A DNA stretch of 60,000 bases from Nymphaea colorata (Eukaryota; Streptophyta; Magnoliopsida; Nymphaeales; Nymphaeaceae): the NCBI RefSeq assembly GCF_008831285.2, contig NC_045148.1, forward strand, positions 14,736,802-14,796,801, read 5' to 3'. The position numbers and the translations under genes are program-made. This document shows positions 12,326 to 24,400 of the stretch, piece by piece. The notes beneath the pieces are model-generated. The model was not told the DNA's origin, ran no database searches, and saw only the letters and a list, made by a program, of their open reading frames with translations. Numbering within the stretch: position 1 is the stretch's first letter; each line of letters starts with the position of its first letter.

Positions 12326-12500
12326 GTAGTTGTCACCGAGAAAGAAGATGAAATAGCTAGAAAGTTGGTCATTGTAGCACTGTGGTGAATACAACTAAAA
12401 CCGGTGGATCGCCCGAACATGAAGAGGGTTGTGCAGATGTTGGAAGAAGCAAGCAAGACGGTGGAAATGCCTCCAAACCCCCTTGTCCCAAGTACCACAC
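12326..12500 (+). pseudogene. Kinase-tail relic K1 (receptor C-like)
   Basis: In frame from GTA at 12,326, this reads VVVTEKEDEIARKLVIVALW, then TGA, then IQLKPVDRPNMKRVVQMLEE and a PPNPLVPST tail. It matches the last 60 or so residues of receptor C (EEEDEIARKLVVVALWCIQLKPADRPN..). The Cys codon of the ALWCIQ motif has become TGA. Nothing of the kinase N-lobe or ectodomain precedes it. Relics K2 and K3 carry the same TGA, so the fragment was already dead when it was copied. Confidence 0.75.
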
Positions 12501-12860
12501 GATCTCTCGTTCTAAATGCCTCGTTGGATTATTATCTGGCCCTTGTGCCTTGAGGTTCATATCCATGTAATTTGAACGGATTTGATGAATATAATTCTCT
12601 CACAATTATAATCATCGATCACTTGGCCGGGCTGATCTTTGCATCCTCATCTATTATTTAAGGTCCTAGAATAATAGATATTTTTTTGTTTCCATAATTA
12701 TAAGCACTCATATGACGTGCTTCATAAGAAACTGGGTACGAAAATCAGACCAGAAATATTAGGTAAGTCCCGGAAGCCGATCAAAGTAATCAGTTCACAG
12801 TCGATCGAGAAAGTAAACGTTGCCACGGGATACTCTATGGCTTCCGCTCCGGTCGAGTTG
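12501..12860. other. Non-coding segment after relic K1
   Basis: Matches about 49,985-50,354 and, in part, about 39,990-40,260. No coding frame with support. Confidence 0.4.
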
Positions 12861-13009
12861 TCTTTTTCAAATGGGCTCACAGGACGACCGTCCTGACTAC
12901 GTAAGTTGGTGTTTTTCAAATGGGCTCACAGGACTACCGTCCTGACTACGTAAGTTGGTCTCTTTCAAAAGGACTCTCAGGACTACCGTCCTGATCACGT
13001 AACTTGGCG
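12861..13009. repeat. Minisatellite with palindromic core, three units
   Basis: Three tandem units of about 49 bases. Each starts with TTTTTCAAATGG, has the inverted repeat AGGAC-TACC-GTCCT in the middle and ends with CTACGTAAGTTGG. The related array at 50,355-50,568 has four full units and one truncated unit, so unit number changed after the segmental duplication. Confidence 0.85.
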
Positions 13010-13163
13010 TTACATTTCTGGTCTACTAATTAAAGTTATATATGTAAGTATCCAACGTACAATGCCAACCCGGACGTTGTGTGGCTGTTGTTTCAAAAGA
13101 GTGGGCCTGCAGATTAAGTTCAGCATGGGGGTATTGCCACCGATTTTCTTGTGATAGATCTTG

Positions 13164-13418
13164 TTATACAGGAGGACCATATACTCCTCCCTTTTGTGTC
13201 TCTATACTACCTTTTCTCTCCCAAAAAAAGTGAATCTCCACTGTATTATCGTCGATGTACATGTACTGACGTGGTCCATTTCCAGGGGCCACTTCCGACG
13301 ACGTCTTTTTTGTTAGGAAAAGTCGCAAGGCTTGGAAAGCGGCAGTAAATCTTTGAGCTGCCTCAATCAGACCCATTTCATCGTAATTTCTTGCTGTCTC
13401 GCTCCACCACAGTATCAA
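13164..13418 (-). other. Unassigned 84-codon frame, shared with the second copy
   Basis: Reads ETARNYDEMGLIEAAQRF, then FQALRLFLTKKTSSEV and NGPRQYMYIDDNTVEIHFFW. The same frame, extended at both ends, is at 50,769-51,206. Shorter related sequence (W.SETARNYN) is found on the minus strand near 11,160-11,200 and 48,640-48,680. I do not recognise the protein. The two long copies are recent duplicates, so their agreement is weak evidence for coding. It could be a decayed exon or chance. Confidence 0.25.
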
Positions 13419-13519
13419 AATGTTTAGAAGATTTAACTTACCAAAATACCGCGGTCCACGTTACAAAGAGTTGTCCGTCGTTGATTGCCATCGGAATATT
13501 TAGTGCCAGCACTTGTACC

Positions 13520-13802
13520 TATTAGGATAAAGGCAAAGATGGAGAAAAGCCTCACTGTCACACACTTGACGTGTGGGGTGAGTGTCTATTTATATTGACA
13601 CATGTTAACGTTACATTTCCAGAGACGTTATAGCTAAGATACACTTGCCATATACAATATAAAATAGTAAATGGAGGATATTCATGTAACTGCAGATTTA
13701 GTATCCCTGTGATTGCGCATTGGAGAAGCTGGCTGTTGAACGTAAGCTGGGGTCTCATCTATAACGGTTGAAGGATAATTCTTAGCATAATTATCCTTAA
13801 CA
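13520..13802 (-). repeat. Copia-1 3' LTR
   Basis: 283 bases, identical by eye to the other LTR. Near the outer end it has a perfect 10-base stem, AAGGATAATT (13,771-13,780) and AATTATCCTT (13,789-13,798), with an 8-base loop. The RNase H frame runs into it. Confidence 0.92.
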
Positions 13803-16800
13803 GGCCCCCTCAATTTGATCGTGTAATCTAAAACGTTCAAATTGGTTCTGAATTGGTCATGGAGTGCAACGTTTAATGGTTTTGTTAAACCATCTGCAAT
13901 TTGTTCATTGGACTGAAGAAATTGAACGTTGATATGCCCTTTGCTTATATGGTCTCTGACAAAGTGGAAGTCGATTTCCACATGTTTTGTGCGAGCATGA
14001 AAAACAGGATTGGTTGCCAAGTAAAGGGCTCCAATATTATCGCACCAAAGTGTGGGAGCTGTGTCTGTTTTGAAGCCAAATTCTTGTAATAAAGAATGAT
14101 TCCAGAGTAATTCTGCAACGCCTCCTGCTAGAGACTTATATTCAGCCTCTGTACTGGATAATGCTACAGTTCGTTGTTTTCGTGAGAACCATGAGATGGC
14201 ATTGCCTCCAAGGAATAGCACACATCCCCAGTCGACTTCCGATCATCCAGACAGCCTGCCCAATCGGCATCGGCATAGGCTTGGAGAGTCAGCGGTTGGG
14301 AGGTTGATTTAAAACACAAGCCATAGTTGAGTGTACCTTGAACATATCGAAGAATTCGTTTGACCGCTTTCCAGTGATCTTGGGTTGGCTGATGCATGTA
14401 TTGGCAGACTTTATTGACCGAAAAAGAAAGATCCGGCCTAGTAAAGCATGCATACTGAAGTGCTCCAACTATGCTGCGGTAGAAAGTTTCATTGTCATAC
14501 GGGAGTCCTTCTTTATGAAGTTTAAGAGATGAACTCATAGGTGTAGTGGACGCCTTTGCATTTTCCATATGAGTGCGTCTAAGTATATTGAGTAAATAAT
14601 TCCTTTGACTAAGGTAAATGCAGTCATTTAGATAGTGGACCTCAAGTCCTAAAAAATATGACAGGCGACCCATATCTTTGATAGAAAAATGTTGTTTGAG
14701 CTCATGAATCACCTTTAATATTACCTCATTAGATGGGCCTGTTACTAGTATGTCGTCGACATAAACGAGAACAAAAGCTTTGCATCCTTGAGAAATGAAT
14801 AGAGATGGATCCGAGGTGGAGATATGAAAACCTAGGTGTTGAAGGAAGTTACTAAGGCGCATGTACCAGGCGCGTGGTGCCTGTTTGAGACCATATAAAG
14901 CCTTTACGAGACGGCACACATGAGTGGGGTGGGTTGGGTCTTCATAACCTTGTGGCTGCAGCATATAAACCTCTTCAGTTAGAAAGCCATTTAAGAAGGC
15001 ATTATCAAAATCTAGCTGACGGATGTCCCATTTGAATTGAGCAGCTAAGGAGAGAAGCATGCGCACAGATGTGGGTTTAATGACCGGACTAAAAGTTTCA
15101 TTAAAATCAACTCCAGCTTCTTGAAGATAACCTTTAGCCACAAGCCGAGCTTTATATCGGGCAATAGTGCCGTCTGGATGGTATTTGTGCTTGTAAACCC
15201 ATTTGGATCCAATAACATGAAAATGATCCTTCCGAGGTACTAGTTCCCATGTTTGACTTTGCTGCAAAGCATGAAATTCGGTATCCATTGCCCTACGCCA
15301 TTCTGCATACTGAGAAGCTTCCTTATAACTGACAGGCTCTTGACTATGGATGATGGTTGGTGACTTGATGGTGACAAAAAGTTTGGGTTTTAGGTGGCCA
15401 GTCATTGACCGGGTTATCATGGGATGTGTGTGAGAAGGTGCTGTCATGGGAGGTATAGAAGGTATAGAGTCATTGGATAGGGGAGGTGATGGATCGGTGG
15501 GGGGGGAGTGGGACGTAGATGGTGGTGAGGGAGTTGAAGAAGTGATGGGTTCTTGATGTTGGGATGTCGGTTCAGATGGACTAGAGGTGTCATTTGTGAA
15601 GTCTGATTGAATAGAAGTAAGGTGATTTGGACCTTGGTTGATGGTAGGTGGGAGGTGAGGATGGTGGTGGCTTAGGTTGATCAGAGAAAGTCGCCACAGA
15701 TTAATATCAGCAGGGTTATGACTGCTAGCAGTTTCTAGTCCTTGGAATCCAAATTTGTTTTCATCAAAGAAAACATGTCGACTGATATAAGTCTTCTTTT
15801 CTTTTGGATCAAAACACATATACCCCTTATGCTTGACACCATATCCAATAAGAACACATGCTTTAGTCTTGGGATCTAACTTGTGTCTATTGTAATCTGT
15901 TAACACAGGATAACATGTAGAACCAAAGATTCGGAAGAGAGAGTAGTCTGGTCTATGTTTGAATAAGATTTCATATGGCGTTTGTTGGCTGCCATGTTTT
16001 CTGGGTAAGCGATTTATGATGAAAACTGCTGTTCGAAAAGCATCAACCCAAAAATGATATGGCATTTTAGACCAGTGAAGCATGCAAAGTCCCATTTTCA
16101 CAACATGCCTATGTTTCCTTTCAACTAAGCCATTTTGTTCTGGTGTGTACGGGCAGGAAAAACGATGGAAAATACCATGATCGACCAGAAAACTTTCGAA
16201 TTGAGTGCTGGTAAATTCTCCTCCATTATCTGATTGGAGAATTTTAATTTTCTCTTGTAACTGATTTTCAACAATAGATTTGAAATCAACAAATCGTTTG
16301 AACACATCCGACTTATACTTGAGAGGAAATAACCAAACAAAACGAGAGTAGTCATCTACCAAAAGCATATAATAATTGAAATTTTCCCTTGACTCACATG
16401 GAGATGGACCCCAGACATCAACATGGAGGAGCTCTAGAGGACGAGTCGACTTGTGCAAGGCTGATTTGAATGGCAATTTGTGAGCTTTTCCAATAAGACA
16501 TCCTTCACAGATTCCATCTTCTTTATTTGAAAACTGAATAAAACCTTTGGAACGGAGAATTCCGATCGACCTTTTATTTGTGTGTCCCAAGCGTTGGTGC
16601 CATATATCAAACGACGCAGGTCGGTGACTTTTGTCTGCCAGTAGTACTTGCTTGTTTGATGGCCTGATCTCATACAATCCTGCCCGTGTTCTCGACCCCT
16701 GTGCCAGTACTTCGCCTGTTTGAAGATCCTTCACATAGAATCCAAAGGGAGTGAACTCAAAAGAACAATTGTTCTGTAAAGTGAATTGACTTACAGACAG

Positions 16801-17937
16801 TAAATTTTTTGTAATCTGGGGTGCATGAAGAACTCGACAAAGATTAAAATTGCGACCATTAGATTGTATGACCATATTCCCAACATAAGAAATTGGAATA
16901 GAGGAACCATTGCCTACGATTATACCTTCGCCACCCTGGTAGGTTTGTTTGTCGGTCATCTGAGAGTCATCCATAGTCACATGATTTGTGGCTCCAGTGT
17001 CTGGGTACCATGCTTCGTCTTTGGCTTCTTCAAGTGTCATGGCAGAAAATGCTTTAGGAATGTCCCAACAATGTTTTGCAGTGTGTCCTTTTCTCCCACA
17101 GTATTGACATTCGACAATTGATTTTGCTTTGTTTTGACCTCCATTGTTGTTTGGATCAGCGTTGAAAGGATTATAATTATTTTGTCGTCCTTGATATGGA
17201 AAGCGACCTCCTCTTCTTCCACGATAATTAGCTCTACCTCGTCCCCTGTAAGTCATAAAGGCAACTTGTGTATTTTCGGATGTATAGGATACAGACCTTT
17301 TTGACTTGAGAATCTGAATTCTCTTTTCTTGGTTCAGCAGCAAATCATATAGACCATTGAAAGTGAGGTTTTCAATGGTGGTACTGGTAGTAACAGAAGT
17401 GACTAAGCTTTCATACTCTTCGGGAAGCCCATTCAATGTAATTTGAACTAAATCTGGTGTTGATATTGGATGTCCAGCAGCCGCGAGAGTATTGGCAAGA
17501 GATTTCACACGGTCTAAGTAAGAAACCATGTCCCCACCATCGTTTTTTATAAAGTTCAATTCCTTCTTGAGCATCATGATACGGAGAGGAGTGTGCGTAC
17601 CATAGGACCTTTCCAATTCGACCCAAGCTTCGTGGGCTGTTTCGACGTGGAGAATTTGTCCAAGGACTTGTTCGGAAACCGTTGCCATGATCCAGCTCAA
17701 GGCTAGCTGATCTGAGCGATGCCAGGTTTCATATGCGGGATTTGCTTCAATCCTGTTGTTGGCTGTTTCAATGTATTCTGATGGGGCAGACATTGACCCA
17801 TCTACATATTTCATGAGTCCTTGGGAGCGCATTACAGTTTGGATCTGACCTTTCCAAAAAAGATAGTTGTCTTTGTTTAGCTTGATAGAGACCAAGCTGG
17901 ATGCAGCGTTCCATTGTGCAGCAGCAAGAGATGCCAT
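13682..17937 (-). pseudogene. Copia-1 gag-pol polyprotein, one frameshift
   Basis: A 1,257-codon frame starts at 17,937. In order it shows a gag domain (NKDNYLFWKGQIQTVMRSQG), a zinc knuckle (CQYCGRKGHTAKHC), a protease site (WYPDTGATNHVT), a GAG-pre-integrase region (WHQRLGHTN), the integrase core (HVDVWGPSP, DNGGEF, NGLVERKHR), reverse transcriptase (QLDFDNAFLNG, VLVYVDDILV) and the start of RNase H (ADADWAGCLDDRKSTG). Near 14,225-14,230 the frame shifts in a run of four G. The rest of RNase H (ISWFSRKQRTVALSSTEAEY .. ADGLTKPL) continues in another frame down to 13,682. Without that single-base change the polyprotein would be uninterrupted. With LTRs that read as identical, this is either a very recent loss or a sequencing slip. 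The products would be capsid and replication enzymes in the cytoplasm and nucleus. Confidence 0.9.
13803..13813 (-). other. Copia-1 polypurine tract
   Basis: On the element strand this is TTGAGGGGGCC, directly before the LTR, the expected site for priming of plus-strand DNA. Confidence 0.7.
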
Positions 17938-18668
17938 GGATGAGTAACAAAACCAAAAATAGAGCGATTGGTTTTCAGCGGAAGGACAACTACTGGTGTC
18001 ACTGCTGGTGTCGCAACTCTGTTCCTGCAGATGATGGTTGGGACAGAAGTAGGAAATCCCAAAACAAAAGAATGATGTTTTGATGAAGCACCCGTAGACG
18101 GTGGTGATGGTAGCAGGTTAGAAAAAAAAAAAACAGGGCAGAACTAGGCGATACTTCAGAAATCAAACAATTCTTGGAGAAATCTCCAAAAATTCTAAAA
18201 ATTTCTATGAACAATTTCCAAACACCTGGAAATCTTATGAACTCCTGCTCGACAGTTGCAAAGCCAAGATTTGATAACGCCGACGCCGGCCAGTTTTGTT
18301 ACTGTGGACAGTTCACAGTAAAACAAAAAAAACAGAGTAGAACAGAAGGTCAGGTTACATGCAGACCTTAAAAAAAATTGAGCGCTTCCTCAAGAAATCT
18401 CCAAAGGATCTGAAATTTTTGCAGGAACAATCTCCAGACGCCTGGAAATTGATGAACTCTTGCTCGACGGTTGCAGTGGCAGGATTCGATGACGCCGGTA
18501 GTTTTTGTCGTCGTGAACAGTAGGTGTTTCTCCTGTTTAGAGATATTTGACAACTCCGCAAGGATTGGGGCGTTCACAGCAATATGACAAATTTAGGTAT
18601 AAATCGGACGAAAGCAAATGAAAATTGCAGAAAATGAAAACGAGGAATAAAGGCAAGCACTCTTTAGA

Positions 18669-18686
18669 GATATGGCTCTGATACCA
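18669..18686 (-). other. Copia-1 primer-binding site
   Basis: The element strand reads TGGTATCAGAGCCATATC right after the LTR end. It matches the 3' end of plant initiator-Met tRNA, as is usual for copia elements. Between this and the gag start at 17,937 lies a leader of about 730 bases. Confidence 0.88.
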
Positions 18687-18969
18687 TATTAGGATAAAGG
18701 CAAAGATGGAGAAAAGCCTCACTGTCACACACTTGACGTGTGGGGTGAGTGTCTATTTATATTGACACATGTTAACGTTACATTTCCAGAGACGTTATAG
18801 CTAAGATACACTTGCCATATACAATATAAAATAGTAAATGGAGGATATTCATGTAACTGCAGATTTAGTATCCCTGTGATTGCGCATTGGAGAAGCTGGC
18901 TGTTGAACGTAAGCTGGGGTCTCATCTATAACGGTTGAAGGATAATTCTTAGCATAATTATCCTTAACA
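18687..18969 (-). repeat. Copia-1 5' LTR
   Basis: 283 bases, same sequence as 13,520-13,802. It should carry the element's promoter. The target duplication GTACC follows at 18,970-18,974. Confidence 0.92.
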
Positions 18970-18974
18970 GTACC

Positions 18975-19195
18975 TGGTTATGGACTGTGTTAGCCGGGCA
19001 TGTGGGCTTGCCGTCTTGCAACCATTGAGTTTCCCTCCTTCCACTACTTTTTTTGAAGTATCATCGGGGTATCGTTAGATACTGCCAACTAATCGTTACT
19101 CTTTTAAAAGTACTATAACATCTTAATTGTGATAATCGATAGTTCGTCCTGAATTCAAAATTAGACACTGCGTAACCTTGTTCACTGTTTATGTG
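18975..19195. other. Unique spacer after Copia-1
   Basis: About 220 bases with no match at the second duplicated locus, where the corresponding sequence goes straight from about 51,182 to about 51,226. Nothing recognisable inside. Confidence 0.4.
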
Positions 19196-20803
19196 AACCC
19201 CCCAAGAAAAAAAAAAAAACCAAAAAAAGTGGAAAGGCTTCATGGCACGAGTTCGTTCCAAAAATATCTTCATGTTTTCATCACGAAAAAGTGTTGGCTC
19301 TTCAAGGCTCGCAGTTTGGCAGTATCCACTATTTTTCAATAAAAGCTTGGCATGTCTAAAGCCCTCTGTACGCTACGCCCCTTGGGACGAGAAAAAGACT
19401 GAGGAAGGGTGGGAGAGAGGCCTATTGGCATCTAATTTAAACTCTTGTTTTTCATTGAAAATTCTGTACAACAGTAAGGTACCTGAAGAATGAGAAAAAT
19501 ATCAATCAACCGATCCCTTCCTATTGTACTCACATGCACACGACGGAAAGACCGATTAGCAACAAAATCATAGACTGAGACTATGGAGTCTAATTTTTCT
19601 TAAGATACGATTTGACTTCCGTCTGTCATTTTTAGTCGGATTCCACTGCAATACATTGATACATTGCACTATTAACTGCAGCAACCATTGGAACAGGTCA
19701 ATTATTTCTTCACAACAAATGAATATGTTACATTAAGAGATACCAATAAAATCTCTTATCATGTACTTAGCAAAAATGGTGATGTACATGATAAAGAAAG
19801 AAGAGACACGGTTGTCAAATCCGAAGCTGAAAATAAGCTATTATGTAGGCTAGGCAAGAGTTGTTGGATAGTGGCCCTGAGCCCTCCTCGAGTCCAGTTC
19901 TGTAAAAGCTAGGTTTATGAAAACCAAGTTTTCTAATGAGTTTTAGAAACTTCGTTTTTTTTTTTTTGGTTTGGGTGACACATCAAAACCCGGTTTTTAA
20001 ATAATCTAAAGGAGACAAGATTTTCCACTAACCATGTTCTGTCAAAACTAGGTTTTCTTCAAAACCAAATTTGATGGCATCAAAACACCCCAAATCCTGG
20101 TTTTCAAGTGTTTCCAAACGGCAAACACCTCTTAAGGTAAAGAAAATACTTTCCACTAGCTTAAGCAATCTTACATCTGTCATGAAAATTCTCTGCCTGC
20201 TCAGCCTTAATCAAATACAGCTAAATGAGAATTATGCTTAGCTGTCCTTCGCCAGGACTAGCTACTACTATTTAAGGGCAAATTCTGCACAGTTATTTGG
20301 AGTGCTACCCAATTTCCACATTGAATCGGCAAATCTGGAGAAGATTTGCCAACTTTTCATATCTCGAAAAAGTTGCTGAATAACCTTCGTAAGTCACTTA
20401 AAAACGGTTCCTCCTCTTCCTGCTAACATGCTTTGTTCCTGTAAACCTTCCCTTCCCCCAATTCTCTTCAAGTTTACCTCTATATGGTGAGGCGGACAAA
20501 GGGCTGCCCTTTGCATACTACCATTTCTATATTAAAAGCGAAACAGGAGGCACTAACGGTAGCAGATTAAGTGGTTACTCTTTAGCACTCTAAATTGCTT
20601 AATTAGATAAGTCATTGATTAATCACTAAGTATTCATAAGAAATTGTGTCCAGTCTTGGAGGATGATCATATGGGGCGAACATATTGGTGCGTGTGGATG
20701 CACTGGATCGTGGAAGAATCAGATTAGCTGTCGACGTATGACGAGTTTAACATCGCGGAAGAGTCTAATTCAAGCACTGAAAACAAGCCCGGGTAAAGGG
20801 ATG
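19196..20803. repeat. Left flank of Copia-2 (segmental duplication, block L copy 2)
   Basis: Matches about 51,226-52,831 nearly base for base. It includes the second MITE-like repeat (about 19,880-20,130) and the second copy of block L (from about 20,210). A poly-A-rich run lies at 19,206-19,227. No supported gene. Confidence 0.7.
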
Positions 20804-20808
20804 GGAGG

Positions 20809-21475
20809 TGTTGGGTCGGGTCCAGCCTCAAGTGGACCCAATCCGGCCCGTCACTTAAGTGACAGGCACGGGCGGAAGAAAAGGAGGGCACGCGATGTGC
20901 CCCCTCTCTCTCTCAATCCCTCTTACGTCTCTCTCTTTCTCTCTCTAGGGTTCCGTTTTTTGGGAAAAGAGAGGTGTGCTCTCTTTTGTGCTCTTCTCTT
21001 CGTGGCTGCACAACAAGAGGAGAGAAGGAGGAGAAGAGAGGAGAGAAGGAGAAGAAGAAAAGAAAGAGGAGAAGAGGAAGAGAAGGTTGCGAGCATTTGG
21101 CTAGAGCAAGATGCGATTCCAACGAGGAGGCAGAACGCATCTCCTCCTAATTCACACTTTGGGCATTCAATCGGTGATATTTTTCCCTTGTTTTTCTCAT
21201 ATAGCTTTGGTGAGATATTATTGTTGGAGGGTTGGCTTTGTGTAGCCCCTCGTGGGAAAACTTATATCATTGATTATAGTGGATTGAGTTTTGGGTCGTA
21301 GTACCCCGTGGTTTTTACCCTCATTGTTTTGAGGGGTTTTCCACGTAAAAATCTTCTCGTGCATTTGTGATTGCTTGGTCGTTGTTTTGTTGCTTCTTGC
21401 ATGATCGGTTTGGGCTATACTTCGTTGTTGAATCTTTTTTAGTAGATTAGTGTTTATCCGCATTTTATCCCAACA
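20809..21475 (+). repeat. Copia-2 5' LTR
   Basis: 667 bases. It opens with two inverted repeats (GGGTCCA..TGGACCC, then a near-palindrome around CTTAAG), followed by a CT-rich tract and, about 80 bases on, a GA-rich tract. A reading frame across the GA-rich part is kept in all five LTRs of this family in the window. Confidence 0.9.
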
Positions 21476-21478
21476 AAG

Positions 21479-21490
21479 TGGTATCAGAGC
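21479..21490 (+). other. Copia-2 primer-binding site
   Basis: TGGTATCAGAGC, three bases after the LTR, complementary to the 3' end of initiator-Met tRNA. Confidence 0.88.
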
Positions 21491-21494
21491 CAAC

Positions 21495-24400
21495 ATGGTG
21501 GATAACAAAATTGATTTTGGTACTAGCCGTATGATTAGTCTAAATGGGACTAATTATAGTCTATGGAAAAATAAGATGAAAGATCTCTTATATGTGAAGG
21601 CTATGCACCTTCCAGTTTTTGCCAAAGAAAAGCCCGATTCTAAGTCTGACGAAGAATGAGAATTTGAACATGAACAAGTTTGTGGATGAAAATGTTTATA
21701 ACCATATTCAAGATGAAAATCATGCATGTAGTTTGTGGACAAAATTAGAAAATCTTTATGCCTCCAAGACAGGAAGTAGTAAATTATTTCTTCTGGAAAG
21801 ATTGATGAATTTGAGATTCAGGGAGGGCAATTCAGTGTCAGATTTTCTAAATGATTTTCAGGGGGTCATTAGTCAGTTATCCAGTATGGGCATTAAATTT
21901 GAAGATGAGATTTTTAGATTATTATTGCTTGCTAATTTGCCTGATTTGTGGGAGACATTTAGTGTCTCGCTTACTAACTCTACAGCTAATGGGGTTGTTT
22001 CTTTAGAGACTGTTAAGTAAGGTATTCTCAATGAGGAGATGAGAAGAAAATCTCAGGCTTGCTCTTCTCAGACAGAGGTTCTTTTCACAGATAATAGGGG
22101 GAGGAGTAAATTCAAGAGTGACAGGGGCAGAGATAAAAGCAGAAGCAAGTCCAAATCGAGATATAAGAATTTAGAATGCCATCACTGTGGAAAGAAAGGA
22201 TACATAAAGAAGTACTGCTTCCAGCTGAAGAAGGAGAATAAAATTGGGGAGAAACAGGAGAAGAAAAATGACCGAGATGACAATGTCGCAACTGCTGCAC
22301 AACATGAAATGTTTGTTGTTTGTGATGCTAACATGGTTAATGTTGCTAGAGACGATACTTGTTGGCTTGTTGATAGTGGTTCAACTCTTCATGTTACTTC
22401 CCATAAGAATTTTTTCTCTTCATATATTTCTGGTGATTTTGGTACTTTGAGAATGAGTAATGGTTCTTTGTCTTACGTTGTAGGCAAACGCGACGTCATT
22501 TTGAAGAATGCGAATGGAGCTCTATTGAAGCTGACAGATGTGAGGCATGCACCTGACATGCATCTGAACCTTATATCTGCAAGAAGGCTCGATGAAGAAG
22601 GGTATCACAACACATTTGGTGACAGCCAGTGGAAGCTTACCATAGGTTCATTGATTATTGCTCGAGGCAAGAGATGCAACAATAATCTTTATACTTTGCA
22701 GACGTCAATTTTCAGAGACATGGTACATGTGACACAAGATGAGAAATCTATAGAGTTGTGGCACAAGAGGCTGAGACATATGAGTGATAAGGGACTGCAA
22801 TTCTTGATCAAGAAGAATATTCTACAAGATGTAAAGAAGGTTAAACTTGACAAATGTAGTCATTGTTTTGCAGGGAAGCAGACACGGGTCTCTTTCAAGA
22901 GTCATCCACCTTCCAGAAAGTCAGAAGCACTTGAGCTGGTTCATACAGATGTATGCGGTCCTATGAAAGTAAGTTCACATGGTGGTGCACTTTATTTTGT
23001 CACGTTTATTGATGATTTTTCTAGGAAAGTTTGGGTCTATTCTTTGAAGAGGAAAGACCAAGTCCTTGGTGTTTTTAAGGACTTTCATGCACTGGTTGAA
23101 AGACAGTAAAAAAAGAAGTTGAAGTATATTCGCAGTGATAATGAGGGAGAGTATATTGATCCATTTGATGAGTATTGCAGATCTCATGGCATAAGGCACC
23201 AGAAGACTCCACCTAAGACTCCTCCTTTGAATGACGTGGCAGAAAGGATGAACAGGACACTCATGGAGAGAGTTAGATGTCCCCTATCTGAAGCTAAGTT
23301 ATCTGACTCCTTTTGGTGTGAAGCTTTACATACTGCTGCTTATGTGATTAACTTGTCTCTACATGTTTCTTTGGATGGTGATGTTCCTAACAGAGTTTGG
23401 TATGGAAAGGATGTATCCTATGAGCACTTACGTGTATTTGGATGTGGGGCATTTGTGCATATACCAAAGGATGAGAGGTCAAAGTTGGAATAAAAAAGCA
23501 GGCAGTGCGTGTTTTTGGGTTATGGCCATGATGAATTTGGTTACAGATTGTATGATCCAGTTGCGAAGAAGATTGTCAGAAGCAGGGATGTTGTATTTGC
23601 TGAAGATTAGAATATTGAGGATATTCAGAAAGCAGTAAAGGATTCTTCTCATAGCAGCTATTTGCTAGTTGATGTGGACCCTATTCCCTTGCAGAATACT
23701 TCAAGAGCAGTGCCAGATGATGCTGTTGGGCAGATACATGATAGAGAATGACGAGTAGACATGCCATATATTCCTAATTCAGATGACAAAGATGATGATC
23801 ATAATCTGGAGGGTTCTTCCTCAAATGTAGATCAGTAGCAGAGATCCACGAGGGAGCGACGTCCCTCAACTAGATATCCCGCACATGACTATATTTTGCT
23901 GACTAATAGTGGTGAGCCTGAATGCTATGAAGAAGCTATGCATGATGTGCACAATGAAAAGTGGATGGAAGCTATAAAAAATGAGATGCAGTCACTTTAC
24001 GACAACCACACCTTCGAGCTTGTGGAGTTGCCCCAAGGCAAGAGGGCATTGAGAAACAAATGAGTTTTTAGAGTGAAGCATGATGAAAACTCTTTAAACC
24101 CAAAATACAAAGCTAGGTTGGTTGTGAAGGGGTTCAATCAGAGGAAAGGAGTTGACTTTGACGAGATATTCTCACCGGTGGTCAAGATGTCATCTATCAG
24201 AGTTGTTCTTAGTTTGGCAACTAGTCTTGATTTGGAGATCGAGCAGATGGATGTGAAGACAGCTTTTCTTCATGGTGATCTTGATGAGGAAATTTACATG
24301 ATGCAGCCAGAAGGTTTTCTTGTAAAAGGTAAAGAAAACCATGTTTGCAGATTAAAGAAAAGCTTGTATGGTCTGAAGCAGACACCTAGGCAGTGGTACA

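Larger units (their letters stand above)
13520..18969 (-). mobile_element. Copia-1: full-length Ty1/copia LTR retrotransposon
   Basis: A 5,450-base element on the minus strand, bounded by 283-base LTRs (13,520-13,802 and 18,687-18,969) that I read as identical base by base. It is flanked by the 5-base target duplication GTACC (13,515-13,519 and 18,970-18,974). In element orientation the LTR starts TGTTAAGG and ends CCTAATA, so the ends are TG..TA rather than the usual TG..CA. Primer site and polypurine tract are at the expected places. One long gag-pol frame is present. It is absent from the duplicated locus near 51,180, so it inserted after the segmental duplication. Domain order (gag, protease, integrase, RT, RNase H) is that of copia, probably near the Ale/RE1-type lineage. 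Confidence 0.93.

Noticed and set aside
17037-18561. Several 60-80 codon frames around the start of Copia-1
   Set aside because: They overlap gag or lie in the untranslated leader and show no similarity to proteins.
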